From: a virus
Length of the DNA: 42,837 nucleotides
Strand: one strand, 5' to 3'
IMG/VR virus record: IMGVR_UViG_3300044974_000121
Coordinates: 1 to 42,837 of that record
The position numbers were made by a program, and so were the translations under genes. Positions 32,933 to 39,305 of the stretch are shown piece by piece. Positions within the stretch are counted from its first letter, which is position 1; each line of letters begins with the position of its first letter. The notes under the pieces are model-generated. The model saw nothing but the letters and a program-made list of their open reading frames with translations, had not been told where the DNA came from and ran no database searches.

Positions 32933-33573
32933 CGTGCTCTCCTCTTCTTCTGTACGGTCCAATGAACTGTCTCTCCCCATACCCGCCTCTCGCTGAGGTC
33001 GTCCGGGTCGTCCCACGCAAGCGGGGGAAGCCACCTGCGTTTGTCGGCCCACTTGGCGACCCGCTCGCTCGGCCCATGAATCATGCTGATCTCGTCGTAC
33101 AGCCGCTTCATACTGTTGTGGGTTGAGATCCTGACATGCTTCCTGCGGCCAGTCGACACGGCGCATAGCACGCTGGAACTGATCCCTGACCGTTCCGTGA
33201 TGGAGTCCTGGTCCCAGCCCATCCACATCAGGGCGCGGATTCTCCGCTGGGTGGGGATCGCTGACACGATCTCCTGCGGATCTTCTCCAGGCTTGATGGC
33301 GAGGATCTTCGCTGCGTTGTGCCTGAGCATCCTCTTGCCGTAGTACTTCGGGTACACGAACCGATTGATCGTGGAGATGCTGAGCCCGGCTTTCTTGGCG
33401 ATGGTGTTCTGGCTCATGCCCGCTGCCCTGAGCAGGGTGACGTGATCCCTGACTGGGGCAGGGTCGATGCTCTGCGGTCCCCTGAGCCGGTACTCCTTCA
33501 CTTTCCTGGTGTTCGCTGCCTTGCACACGTCGCACCGGCAGCCAGTCCGGTACCTGTCGTACCCGTGTTCCAT
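32929..33573 (-). CDS. HTH DNA-binding protein with N-terminal Cys cluster
   Basis: A 214-aa protein. The start MEHGYDRYRTGCRCDVCKAA has the H-G...GC-x-CxxC pattern of small actinophage DNA-binding proteins. HTH 1 is at about residues 52-74 (MSQNTIAKKAGLSISTINRFV), and a second HTH-like unit is at about 115-140 (DQDSITERSGISSSVLCAVSTGRR). The tail is basic and Trp-rich. The ribosome site is GGGGAGGGGATC. Two HTH units make it a good candidate regulator, possibly of the palindromic element. Confidence 0.75.
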   Translation of the reverse strand: MEHGYDRYRTGCRCDVCKAANTRKVKEYRLRGPQSIDPAPVRDHVTLLRAAGMSQNTIAKKAGLSISTINRFVYPKYYGKRMLRHNAAKILAIKPGEDPQEIVSAIPTQRRIRALMWMGWDQDSITERSGISSSVLCAVSTGRRKHVRISTHNSMKRLYDEISMIHGPSERVAKWADKRRWLPPLAWDDPDDLSERRVWGETVHWTVQKKRRAR

Positions 33574-33596
33574 GATCCCCTCCCCGGTAGTTCTTT

Positions 33597-34070
33597 CTAT
33601 GTCGGTGTGAGCCTGTTGCAGGGCGACCCGGCGAGGTGCCAGTGCCGCCAGCCTTTCCCTTCCCCGCTGAGCAAGACCTCCGCGTAGAGCACGTCCTGGT
33701 AGACGGGCCTCCAGTATCGGATCGGGGTAGCCATCAGCCGCTGCCTAACGTAGGTAGCGGTGTCCCGGTCGTAGCCGTAGCGGATGAGGCGTTTCCACAC
33801 GTTCCACGCCCCGCCCTTTCGCCAAGACCCGTCCAGGAACTGATACCTGCCGGATGCGCTACTCGCTGGATTTTTAGCGAGGTAACTCTTGCTGGGGTGG
33901 TCGTTGCCGTAACCGCTCTCACGCTCGCTGATGCACAGGGTGAACGGCTCCCACTCTGGCGGGATCTGCCGTGCCTGCCGTGCTGCTGTGATGTTGGCTG
34001 ACCGGATGGCCTGCGCCTGGTCCGGGACCGGCGCTATGAAGATCGCTGCTGCGATGAGGGCGTCAAGCAT
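33597..34070 (-). CDS. Secreted lysozyme/transglycosylase-like protein
   Basis: A 157-aa protein. A hydrophobic N-terminus (MLDALIAAAIFIAPVPDQAQA) looks like a signal or membrane anchor, though it lacks an early Lys/Arg. The domain CISERESGYG...SSASGRYQFLDGSWR has the catalytic-Glu and G-x-YQF pattern of lysozyme/transglycosylase-like or Rpf-like folds. Cysteines near both ends could form a disulphide. ATG 34070 is chosen because it overlaps the stop of a short leader (ATGCTTGA); a start at 34100 is the alternative. It is in the early region, apart from the late lysis cassette, so it may serve entry or wall remodelling. Confidence 0.68.
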   Translation of the reverse strand: MLDALIAAAIFIAPVPDQAQAIRSANITAARQARQIPPEWEPFTLCISERESGYGNDHPSKSYLAKNPASSASGRYQFLDGSWRKGGAWNVWKRLIRYGYDRDTATYVRQRLMATPIRYWRPVYQDVLYAEVLLSGEGKGWRHWHLAGSPCNRLTPT

Positions 34071-34119
34071 CGCACTCCAATCCTCGGCCAACATTGTCAT
34101 CGAACTGGTAGTGCATCAT
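34063..34119 (-). CDS. Short leader ORF (18 codons) before the lysozyme-like gene
   Basis: Starts at ATG 34119, overlapping the upstream stop (TGATG), behind a strong AAGGAG site. It encodes MMHYQFDDNVGRGLECDA and stops within the first codons of the lysozyme-like gene (ATGCTTGA). The arrangement suggests translational coupling that sets lysozyme level, rather than a functional peptide. Confidence 0.4.
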   Translation of the reverse strand: MMHYQFDDNVGRGLECDA

Positions 34120-34460
34120 CACGCTCCTTCTTTCCCTGCGTAGTAGCAGACGATCCTGGTTTCGTTGGTGTGCTGGCTGAGCCGCTGCTCGCCTCGGTGG
34201 ACGATTGATTCGTCCTGCCGTAACTCTCCGCACCGTTTCCAGTAGCAGGACGTGAGAGGCAGCCCGGCGCGTACAGCGGCCTCGTCGTCCGTCAACCCAG
34301 CCGGGTATGCGTCCCGGTAGGCGTCAAGAAGTCTAGCCTTCTGCGTCCCTGCTCGGTACTGAACGCTTCCTGCGCCTGCGATTGACGTTACCCAGTCTGG
34401 ATTCCTGTGCCTGCCATTCCTGTATTCGGGATCGAACATCGTCCCCTGTTCTGATTGCAT
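34119..34460 (-). CDS. Winged-helix-like DNA-binding protein (113 aa)
   Basis: The core AGTQKARLLDAYRDAYPAGLTDDEAAVRAGL...CYWKRCGELRQDESI has the helix-turn-helix-wing layout of small phage proteins that read like MarR/DnaD-type domains, followed by a basic end (RGEQRLSQHTNETRIVCYY). The strong site ACAGGAGGAAAGAG precedes ATG 34460. The first 128 bases of this gene overlap the 3' end of the preceding zinc-knuckle gene in another frame. Confidence 0.65.
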   Translation of the reverse strand: MQSEQGTMFDPEYRNGRHRNPDWVTSIAGAGSVQYRAGTQKARLLDAYRDAYPAGLTDDEAAVRAGLPLTSCYWKRCGELRQDESIVHRGEQRLSQHTNETRIVCYYAGKEGA

Positions 34461-34581
34461 CTCTTTCCTCCTGTTTCTTGCATTTGCAGTCGCAGAACCA
34501 ACTGTTTCCTTCGTAGAACGTGAATGCCTTGCATTCCTTGTGGTGGCCGGTGATGCACCAGCCGCAGATAGGCGAGCCCAT
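34333..34581 (-). CDS. Zinc-knuckle-like protein with long overlap (82 aa)
   Basis: MGSPICGWCITGHHKECKAF followed by FCDCKCKKQEER gives the C-x2-C-x2-G-x-H-x2-C...C-x-C-x-C arrangement seen in small actinophage proteins. The start overlaps the upstream stop (TGATG). The C-terminal half is basic and shares 128 bases with the next gene in a different frame, which is unusual. The Cys-rich N-terminal part is convincing; the tail may be a by-product of the overlap. Confidence 0.55.
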   Translation of the reverse strand: MGSPICGWCITGHHKECKAFTFYEGNSWFCDCKCKKQEERDAIRTGDDVRSRIQEWQAQESRLGNVNRRRRKRSVPSRDAEG

Positions 34582-34721
34582 CAGATGGTTCGCTCTCGCC
34601 ACATCATTTCCCTGCGGTCTTCCCATGCTTCCCATGCCGCTTGGCATGGCTGGCAGTCGTCCTCGTCGTAGCCCTCGTGCCATTCGCATTCGGCTACCCG
34701 ACCGCTGTCAGGATCTCGCAT
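34581..34721 (-). CDS. Small acidic Trp/Cys protein (46 aa)
   Basis: MRDPDSGRVAECEWHEGYDE followed by CQPCQAAWEAWEDRREMMW, with one C-x2-C pair plus another Cys/His. GGAAGGGG precedes the start, which lies inside the end of the 28-aa gene. Its stop overlaps the next start (TGATG). Function unknown. Confidence 0.55.
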   Translation of the reverse strand: MRDPDSGRVAECEWHEGYDEDDCQPCQAAWEAWEDRREMMWRERTI

Positions 34722-34780
34722 GTCACGCACCCCTTCCCCTTGTAGATCCATCCTCCGCATCCGTGGCATCTGTAGATCAT
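34694..34780 (-). CDS. 28-residue zinc-ribbon miniprotein
   Basis: MIYRCHGCGGWIYKGKGCVTC... contains two C-x2-C pairs (CHGC and CVTC) 10 residues apart, a minimal zinc ribbon. A strong GGAAGGAG site lies just before ATG 34780. It overlaps both neighbours in the operon. Such minimal zinc fingers in phages can bind host RNA polymerase or nucleic acid, but no role is established here. Confidence 0.6.
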   Translation of the reverse strand: MIYRCHGCGGWIYKGKGCVTCEILTAVG

Positions 34781-35160
34781 GTGCTTCTCCTTCCGATGAC
34801 TGCTTGCAGTGCCGGGTCCGTCGCTGGCACTGGGACCATGTGGGTGTGCTCGCCTGGGATGCAGCGGCAGATCTGGCATCCGACTGGGTGGTATCGCTCC
34901 TCGCACGGAATGTGCCCGTACTCCCAGCCTGACCTGACTCGCTGGACCTGGGGCGGGTGCTCGCACAGGCTGCGGACGTTCGTCACCACGAACGACGGGT
35001 TCGGGTTCCGCTCGTTGACGTAGCAAGCCTTAGCGAGGTCGTCTGTGTGCCAGCCTTGCTCGACTGCCCGCATGACGTACTCGTCGATGTTCCACGGGTT
35101 CGGCCTGAGCGCTGGGGGTAGCGCCCTCATGAACTGGTTCGTGACCTGACTCACCGGCAT
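34777..35160 (-). CDS. Hypothetical early protein with Cys/His site (127 aa)
   Basis: First gene of the long leftward operon. The N-terminal part is helical (MRALPPALRPNPWNIDEYVMRAVEQGWHTDDLAKACY). The C-terminal part has CEERYHPVGCQICRC...HTH, a likely metal site. The ribosome site ACGGAGAGAAGAA precedes ATG 35160. A 19-bp palindrome (35189-35207) lies 28 bases upstream. No family is recognised. Confidence 0.65.
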   Translation of the reverse strand: MPVSQVTNQFMRALPPALRPNPWNIDEYVMRAVEQGWHTDDLAKACYVNERNPNPSFVVTNVRSLCEHPPQVQRVRSGWEYGHIPCEERYHPVGCQICRCIPGEHTHMVPVPATDPALQAVIGRRST

Positions 35161-35188
35161 TTCTTCTCTCCGTTCCTAGACTGACGCC

Positions 35189-35207
35189 GTGTCTAACGGT
35201 TAGACAC
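35189..35207. promoter_or_regulatory. 19-bp palindrome GTGTCTAAC-G-GTTAGACAC, candidate operator
   Basis: Perfect 9-1-9 inverted repeat just upstream of the first gene of the long leftward operon. Its sequence is different from the ten-copy element. Size and symmetry resemble TetR-type repressor operators. No clear -10/-35 pair could be placed with confidence. Confidence 0.6.
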
Positions 35208-35453
35208 TTCGTTCCGATTCTGTGTTCCGCGTCGCCAGGCCCCTGCCGGGACCTGACCACGCTGGTAATGGATGTTCAGGTACTTCTCCCATCTCTCCTC
35301 GGCTCGTTGCAGCCCGCATCTACTCCGCTGTTGGTCGCCCCTTGCTGGGCATGGCGATGATTCCCCTACGACGGGTGTTCAAGCCTCGGGATCAGCGGGC
35401 CGACCGTTGCTGTACTCCGCCAGCGGTCTGGTGGCGGATCTGTTCGAGGCCGG
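35208..35453. other. Non-coding stretch, upstream of the long leftward operon
   Basis: No convincing gene on either strand: open frames here lack ribosome sites and have random-looking composition. It separates the terminator-like RNA at 35454 from the palindrome at 35189 and may hold the promoter of the long leftward operon, which I could not place. Confidence 0.4.
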
Positions 35454-35560
35454 AAAAGCGAAAAGCCCCTGCTTATGCGCAGAGGCTCTGAGGTCAGGTA
35501 GAGTTCTACCTAGCGCAGTCGCCTCTGCGTTCTTGCTCGCTGACCAGCGCTAACTGGTGC
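35454..35560 (-). ncRNA. Attenuator-like structured RNA / small RNA with intrinsic terminator
   Basis: Reading leftward: a small hairpin (ACCAG/CTGGT, 35543-35558), segment 1 CGCAGAGGC (35521-35529), a 6-bp hairpin (AGGTAG/CTACCT, 35496-35511), segment 2 GCCTCTGCG (35478-35486), segment 3 GCAGGGGC (35465-35472), then TTTTCGCTTTT. Segment 2 can pair perfectly with segment 1, or with segment 3 to make a terminator followed by T-runs. This is the competing-hairpin layout of an attenuator or riboswitch platform. It could also be a small RNA ending at that terminator. Confidence 0.5.
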
Positions 35561-35575
35561 AGCGGTGCGATCTTA

Positions 35576-35613
35576 GGTATGGCCCCCAGCGGATGTCAAC
35601 TGGGGGCCATACC
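35576..35613 (-). terminator. Strong 14-bp hairpin at the end of the SSB operon
   Basis: GGTATGGCCCCCAG (35576-35589) pairs perfectly with CTGGGGGCCATACC (35600-35613), with a 10-base loop. It starts six bases after the leftward stop of the 74-aa gene. There is no U-run, so it may be a terminator or an RNA end-protecting hairpin. Confidence 0.75.
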
Positions 35614-35618
35614 GTCTT

Positions 35619-35843
35619 CTAGAGGATTCCCTCTTCTTCCAGCAGTGCCCTCGCCGCAGCGATGCTGTGGGCTCGCCGCTCCGCTGCGGTGCGGTTGAGG
35701 CGAACGTCCACTCCTACTTCGGCGTACGCCTCACGCAGCAGGGTGCGCCACTCAGCATCGTACTGCTTGCGCAGCCGCTTGGATGCGAGGTGACGTGCCT
35801 TCGCGATTGCCACCTGACGGTCATTCACATTGCTGTCTTCCAT
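35619..35843 (-). CDS. Small basic helical protein (74 aa)
   Basis: A helical, Arg/Ala-rich protein (VAIAKARHLASKRLRKQYDAEW, AAERRAHSIAAARALLEEE). The site GGGAGAGG lies before ATG 35843, and palindromic copy 3 lies 20 bases upstream of the start. It is the last gene before a strong hairpin. No family recognised; nucleic-acid binding is possible from charge. Confidence 0.68.
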   Translation of the reverse strand: MEDSNVNDRQVAIAKARHLASKRLRKQYDAEWRTLLREAYAEVGVDVRLNRTAAERRAHSIAAARALLEEEGIL

Positions 35844-35863
35844 CTGTACCTCTCCCTTGGTTT

Positions 35864-35881
35864 AACCGACCTGGGTCGGTT
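35864..35881 (-). repeat. Palindromic element copy 3
   Basis: AACCGACC-CA-GGTCGGTT on the transcribed strand, lying between the SSB stop codon (which overlaps its edge by one base) and the start of the 74-aa gene (20 bases). Confidence 0.95.
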
Positions 35882-36306
35882 TAGAACGGTGCTTCGGTCT
35901 GCTGCGGCATGTCGAACGCCTGGGCGACGACCTGCGCTGGGTTGCTGGTTGATTCGATAGCCCGCTGGGTGCGGGCCGTTCCCCACCGTGTGGACACCCC
36001 GACAGTGTCGGCTGATATCTGCATGGTGGAGTGCTTGGTGCCGTCCTTCTCCCAGTTCCGCTGCTTGAGCCGCCCGGTGACGATGATGGTGTCGCCCTTG
36101 CAGACGGACTCGTACAGGTGCTCAGCGCCGTTGCCGACGATGATGTCGATGAACAGCGGGTCTCCGTCTGCCCATCCTCCGTTGGCGTCCCTGACCCTGT
36201 CCTTGGCGATGCCACGGATCTTCAGCCAGGCACTGCCCTTGTCGCTGAACTTGATCTCAGGGTCAGCGACGACGCCGAACTCTCCTTGGATTCCTGGTAG
36301 TGCCAT
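35881..36306 (-). CDS. ssb: Single-stranded DNA-binding protein
   Basis: A 141-aa OB-fold protein that coats single-stranded DNA in replication and recombination. The fold is visible as GEFGVVADPEIKFSDKGSAWLKIRGIAKDRV, then PLFIDIIVGNGAEHLYESVCKGDTIIVTGRLKQRNWEKDGTKHSTMQISADTVGVS split over strands 3-5. The acidic/Pro tail is short and ends QTEAPF, with the phenylalanine end typical of SSB tails that bind partner proteins. ATG 36306 follows AAAGGCAATGAC. The stop overlaps palindromic copy 3. Confidence 0.88.
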   Translation of the reverse strand: MALPGIQGEFGVVADPEIKFSDKGSAWLKIRGIAKDRVRDANGGWADGDPLFIDIIVGNGAEHLYESVCKGDTIIVTGRLKQRNWEKDGTKHSTMQISADTVGVSTRWGTARTQRAIESTSNPAQVVAQAFDMPQQTEAPF

Positions 36307-36307
36307 G

Positions 36308-36634
36308 TCATTGCCTTTCTGTTCCTGCGGTGATGGATTCGTAGTGCGCTGCCAGCAGCCTTGAGAACTGGCCGAGTGGCAGGCCGACCCATGCCCCTGA
36401 GACAACGTCGATGCCAGCGTCGAACCGTATGCAGGCATTGATGTTGGGTGACTCGTCCGGGTATGAGCGTATGAGGTCGTGCCAGTGCTGCAGTTTCTTG
36501 CTGGTCGTGACGTCAATCTTGTACGGGTATGGCATCAGGATGGATGAGTGTCCTCCGTCCCATGCGCAGCCTGGTATGCCGGTGCTTCCGGTGATGTACC
36601 TGGCTACGGCACGGCCCTTGTCCTGCCGCCTCAT
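36308..36634 (-). CDS. Hypothetical early protein (108 aa)
   Basis: Starts at an ATGA overlap with the upstream gene. Features: MRRQDKGRAVARYI, GCAWDGGHSSILMPYPYKIDVTTSKK, and a helical C-terminus (PLGQFSRLLAAHYESI). No family recognised. It lies directly before ssb, so a replication or recombination role is plausible but unproven. Confidence 0.65.
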   Translation of the reverse strand: MRRQDKGRAVARYITGSTGIPGCAWDGGHSSILMPYPYKIDVTTSKKLQHWHDLIRSYPDESPNINACIRFDAGIDVVSGAWVGLPLGQFSRLLAAHYESITAGTERQ

Positions 36635-36939
36635 CGCTGGTCGTTGCCGATGTACCTGACCCACACGCCGACTCGCTTCTCCTGGTCGCTCTTGCGCGTG
36701 GTGAGTTCCCAGTTGCGGGTCATGTACTGCTCTGCCTGCTCAGGGTCCATGTCCAGGTCGGACAGGAACGCCCGGTAGCGGCCTCTCCTGATGTGGGTGG
36801 CTACTCCTGGGCTGTGGTTCCCGATGAATGCCCAGGCTCCGTCCAGTCCTCTGACTTTCTGGGCTACGTCAAGCCAGCGGTCGCGTGACTTGTTCCTGAC
36901 CGGCATGGGTGGTGGGTCTTGCGGGGTGACCTCTTGCAT
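36631..36939 (-). CDS. Hypothetical early protein (102 aa)
   Basis: A basic protein with WLDVAQKVRGLDGAWAFIGNHSPGVATHIRRGRYRAF and a beta C-terminus (WELTTRKSDQEKRVGVWVRYIG). The pattern is like small actinophage proteins of unknown function encoded near recombination genes. AGAAGGAGCACG precedes ATG 36939. It overlaps the next gene by 4 bases. Confidence 0.68.
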   Translation of the reverse strand: MQEVTPQDPPPMPVRNKSRDRWLDVAQKVRGLDGAWAFIGNHSPGVATHIRRGRYRAFLSDLDMDPEQAEQYMTRNWELTTRKSDQEKRVGVWVRYIGNDQR

Positions 36940-36957
36940 CGTGCTCCTTCTAGTCGG

Positions 36958-36991
36958 GCTGGGCGAGGGAGGGTGTCCTCCCCCGCCCAGC
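36958..36991 (-). terminator. Hairpin between two early genes
   Basis: GCTGGGCG (36958-36965) pairs with CGCCCAGC (36984-36991), continued inside by GGGAGG/CCTCCC with a GTGT loop. It lies after the leftward stop at 36997 and before the ribosome site of the next gene. It could be a partial terminator or processing signal. Confidence 0.6.
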
Positions 36992-36996
36992 GGGTT

Positions 36997-37431
36997 CTAC
37001 GGGCGGATCTCTCGCACGTAGTCGATGTCGGCATCCACGCCGTTGTCCAGGTCGTAGGTGAGGTCAAGGTTGTCGCTCAGCCATTCCTCCATGCTGACCG
37101 TGTAGCCATCGCCCGACTCGTCGATCTGGTCCGAGTACAGCATGTCCTGCACCTTGCTTTGGGCCTCTTCCTCGTCACCTGCCTCCACCTCAACGGTCAT
37201 CGACTTGCTGATGCTCGCGTTGACCGTGACCTTGACCTTGTACTTGTACTTGGGCGCGTTGAACTTCATGCCCTTGGGTGCTTGCGCGTTGATGATGTCT
37301 ATCGCCTCGTGGTACGCCAGTCCCCATGAGTGCTTGATGCTTGCTGCGTTGAGCGTGCTGTTGATGATGCCGATGAATGCGATCAGGTCACCGGCGAGGT
37401 CGGTGTCCTGCGTGTCTGGCTGGGTGTTCAT
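36997..37431 (-). CDS. Acidic hypothetical protein (144 aa)
   Basis: The N-terminal helical part (LAGDLIAFIGIINSTLNAASIKHSWGLAYHEAIDIIN) is followed by a beta part with alternating KYKYKVKVTVNASISKSMTVEVEA and a strongly acidic end (DLDNGVDADIDYVREI). No family recognised. ACAGGAGATCAC lies before ATG 37431, and palindromic copy 4 lies 24 bases upstream of the start. Confidence 0.7.
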   Translation of the reverse strand: MNTQPDTQDTDLAGDLIAFIGIINSTLNAASIKHSWGLAYHEAIDIINAQAPKGMKFNAPKYKYKVKVTVNASISKSMTVEVEAGDEEEAQSKVQDMLYSDQIDESGDGYTVSMEEWLSDNLDLTYDLDNGVDADIDYVREIRP

Positions 37432-37455
37432 GTGATCTCCTGTTCTTGTCGGGTA

Positions 37456-37473
37456 AATCGACCTGGGTCGGTT
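37456..37473 (-). repeat. Palindromic element copy 4 (one arm variant)
   Basis: AACCGACC-CA-GGTCGATT on the transcribed strand (one mismatch). It overlaps the stop of the 38-aa gene by two bases and lies 24 bases upstream of the next ATG. Confidence 0.9.
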
Positions 37474-37588
37474 ATTCGGACTTGCTGTGCAGAGCGATGA
37501 GGGCTTCAAGTTCCTCTAGTGCCTTGTCTAGTTCGCTCCACGTGTCGTTCTTCCTCTTGCTGTTGATGCTGATGACGTTGTCAGTCAT
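37472..37588 (-). CDS. Small helical protein (38 aa)
   Basis: MTDNVISINSKRKNDTWSEL continues as an acidic amphipathic helix (LDKALEELEALIAL). The strong site AGAGGAGAGG precedes ATG 37588, downstream of a good promoter. Its TAA stop lies at the edge of palindromic copy 4. Function unknown. Confidence 0.65.
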   Translation of the reverse strand: MTDNVISINSKRKNDTWSELDKALEELEALIALHSKSE

Positions 37589-37615
37589 GACGTACCTCTC
37601 CTCTCTAGTAAACCA

Positions 37616-37645
37616 ATCATATCATTACTCACCTGCATTGGTCAA
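37616..37645 (-). promoter_or_regulatory. Leftward promoter of the SSB operon
   Basis: Minus strand TTGACC (37640-37645) and TATGAT (37616-37621) with an 18-base spacer, in a locally AT-rich gap, 28 bases from the first ATG. It is divergent from the HNH gene at 37664. Confidence 0.75.
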
Positions 37646-37663
37646 TGGTGCTACGTTCGCCAC

Positions 37664-38158
37664 ATGACCCCGAACCGAGCAGAGATTGCCCGATTCAACC
37701 GGCTCGCCATCAGGCAACCGGACGGATGCTGGCTATGGGCTGGGAAGGACGGGACCAAGGACGGATACGGAAAGTTCCGACCCAGCCCCGGCCATCCCAA
37801 CCACATGGCCCACAGATGGGCGTATCAAGCCTTCAAAGGCCCCATCCCAGACGGGATGCAGATAGACCACCTATGCCACACCAACGACTCAGCATGTCCC
37901 GGTGGCCCAGACTGCAGGCACCGGCGCTGCGTCAACCCCGACCATCTAGAGCCGGTCACCGGCAGCGAGAACACGCTGCGGCAGCGGCACGCCGAGCGGC
38001 TGCGTACCGAGTGCCCGCAAGGGCACCCATACGAGGGCAGCAACCTGATCGTCGGGGCTGACGGCAAGCGGCACTGTCGCGAGTGCGACATCGCACGCAA
38101 GCGACGCGCCAGGCAGGCTAAGCAGACTCAGTCGCCTGTCCCGTCTGCTCCTGAATGA
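37664..38158 (+). CDS. HNH endonuclease, homing-type
   Basis: A 164-aa protein: WLWAGKDGTKDGYGKF followed by HRWAYQAFKGPIPDGMQIDHLCHTN and CVNPDHLEPVT, the typical HNH core with paired zinc cysteines. A second Cys/His group follows (CPQGHPY...CRECD). It is rightward inside leftward operons and has no obvious ribosome site. It lies between a divergent promoter and a convergent 41-base overlap with the 69-aa gene, as expected for an inserted selfish endonuclease gene. Confidence 0.85.
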   Translation: MTPNRAEIARFNRLAIRQPDGCWLWAGKDGTKDGYGKFRPSPGHPNHMAHRWAYQAFKGPIPDGMQIDHLCHTNDSACPGGPDCRHRRCVNPDHLEPVTGSENTLRQRHAERLRTECPQGHPYEGSNLIVGADGKRHCRECDIARKRRARQAKQTQSPVPSAPE

Positions 38159-38327
38159 AGGTGGTGATGGCGAACGCAATCGCCTCTGCCTCCGCGAATT
38201 TCAGCGCGATGTCGCACGACCCGTACCGGCTGTCGCCCAAGCGGAGCCAAAGGTGGCCCTCAATAATGGATTTTTCGACCAGCGGCCCGTCGTTGTTCTC
38301 CATGCGGGTGTTGCTGTAGAGATACAT
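38118..38327 (-). CDS. Hypothetical protein (69 aa)
   Basis: LVEKSIIEGHLWLRLGDSRYGSCDIALKFAEAEAIAFAITTFIQEQ: a beta-hairpin then helix. The strong site ACAGGAGGAACAG lies before ATG 38327, and palindromic copy 5 lies 21 bases upstream of the start. The 3' end overlaps the convergent HNH gene by 41 bases. Function unknown. Confidence 0.65.
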   Translation of the reverse strand: MYLYSNTRMENNDGPLVEKSIIEGHLWLRLGDSRYGSCDIALKFAEAEAIAFAITTFIQEQTGQATESA

Positions 38328-38346
38328 TTCCTGTTCCTCCTGTTGT

Positions 38347-38565
38347 TTAACCGACCTGGGTCGGCTTTACCGGTGTGATTCGTGTTGCGTATCCACAGAT
38401 CACGCATTCGATAGCGTGAAAGTGGCACTTCTTTACTGTACCAAACGTGCCGCCTATCGCATAGTGCGTAACTGGTGCATCGCACTCGCTGTACCCGCAG
38501 CGGTCACGTCGTGCCCGCGAGGCAGGGTGCCTGCGGATAGCGTCATTCAGCGCGTCGTCGTCCAT
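38347..38565 (-). CDS. Small Cys/His protein ending in the palindromic element (72 aa)
   Basis: CGYSECDAPVTHYAI...CHFHAIECVICGY has three Cys groups plus His residues and is probably zinc-binding. The start lies one base after the gp88-like gene stop, behind GGGAAGGAGGG. The last residues KPTQVG and the stop codon are encoded by palindromic copy 5. Confidence 0.7.
   Translation of the reverse strand: MDDDALNDAIRRHPASRARRDRCGYSECDAPVTHYAIGGTFGTVKKCHFHAIECVICGYATRITPVKPTQVG
38349..38366 (-). repeat. Palindromic element copy 5 (one arm variant, inside a coding end)
   Basis: AGCCGACC-CA-GGTCGGTT on the transcribed strand. It is translated as the last residues (PTQVG) and supplies the TAA stop of the 72-aa gene, 21 bases before the next ATG. 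Confidence 0.9.
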
Positions 38566-38566
38566 G

Positions 38567-39289
38567 TCATCCCTCCTTCCCGTATCTGAAGGCCACGTCT
38601 GCCTTGCCGTGGACGCAGAGCCTGCACTTGGCGCACGCGCCGCCTGCGGAGTCGATCAGCGGCACCTGCCCGGTCTGCTCAGGGCATGCCCCCAGCGGCC
38701 TGCCGTACTCGCCCGCGTACAGGTCACGGGCTGCGGCGAACGACTCGTCCATGACGGCGAGCCGCAGCGTGGGGTACTGCTGCCGCATGCTGACCGCTAT
38801 GTCCCAGTTGTCCCGGTCTGCGCTGAAGTACAGGGCGAGGTTGGGCACGCCGAGCAGGTGCGGCACAGCGTCAGGGTTGCGGGTGTAGGCCCAGAACGCC
38901 ACATGCGGGTGGACGATGGCCACGTCGCGCCATGCCTGGGCGTACTCCGGTGAGAAGAAGTCGCCGTCCCAGTGGATGCGGAAGATCATGGGCGTGCCCG
39001 GTGATCTGCGCTGATGGTCGGTGACGTACTGCCCGACAGCGTCGGACAGCATGGTGCGCATCTCCTGCTGCGTCGCCTGCATGAGCGCGGTGGTGTTGCG
39101 CCCGACGAGTCCCTTGACGGTCGGGTAGCGCTCTATGGCGCTGGCGTAGCAGACGTTGCCGCAGATGCCGGTCATGCCTGGGCATGTGACTCCGGCGGTG
39201 AGCCCGAATGCGTTGGCGACGGCGGGGAGTGTGCCGTTGGCGTTGGCGATGGGCGTTGTCTTGCGGTCCTTGCTGAGCGTGAGTTGCAT
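38567..39289 (-). CDS. gp88-family protein with probable metal/Fe-S cysteines
   Basis: A 240-aa protein matching the pattern of the mycobacteriophage gene-88 family (function unknown). It starts LTLSKDRKTTPIANANGTLP. Next comes CPGMTGICGNVCYA (C36-x6-C43-x3-C47), then FRIHWDGDFFSPEYAQAW and VAFWAYTRNPD, and a C-terminal Cys group (CPEQTGQ...CAKCRLC). The cysteine sets look suited to a metal or iron-sulphur cluster, and some related folds are barrel-like. ATG 39289 follows GACAGGAGACACC, with palindromic copy 6 and a strong promoter upstream. Confidence 0.8.
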   Translation of the reverse strand: MQLTLSKDRKTTPIANANGTLPAVANAFGLTAGVTCPGMTGICGNVCYASAIERYPTVKGLVGRNTTALMQATQQEMRTMLSDAVGQYVTDHQRRSPGTPMIFRIHWDGDFFSPEYAQAWRDVAIVHPHVAFWAYTRNPDAVPHLLGVPNLALYFSADRDNWDIAVSMRQQYPTLRLAVMDESFAAARDLYAGEYGRPLGACPEQTGQVPLIDSAGGACAKCRLCVHGKADVAFRYGKEG

Positions 39290-39305
39290 GGTGTCTCCTG
39301 TCCTA

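Noticed and set aside
35222-35553. Rightward open frames in the gap before the long leftward operon
   Set aside because: No ribosome sites, random-looking proteins, and they overlap the attenuator-like RNA on the other strand.
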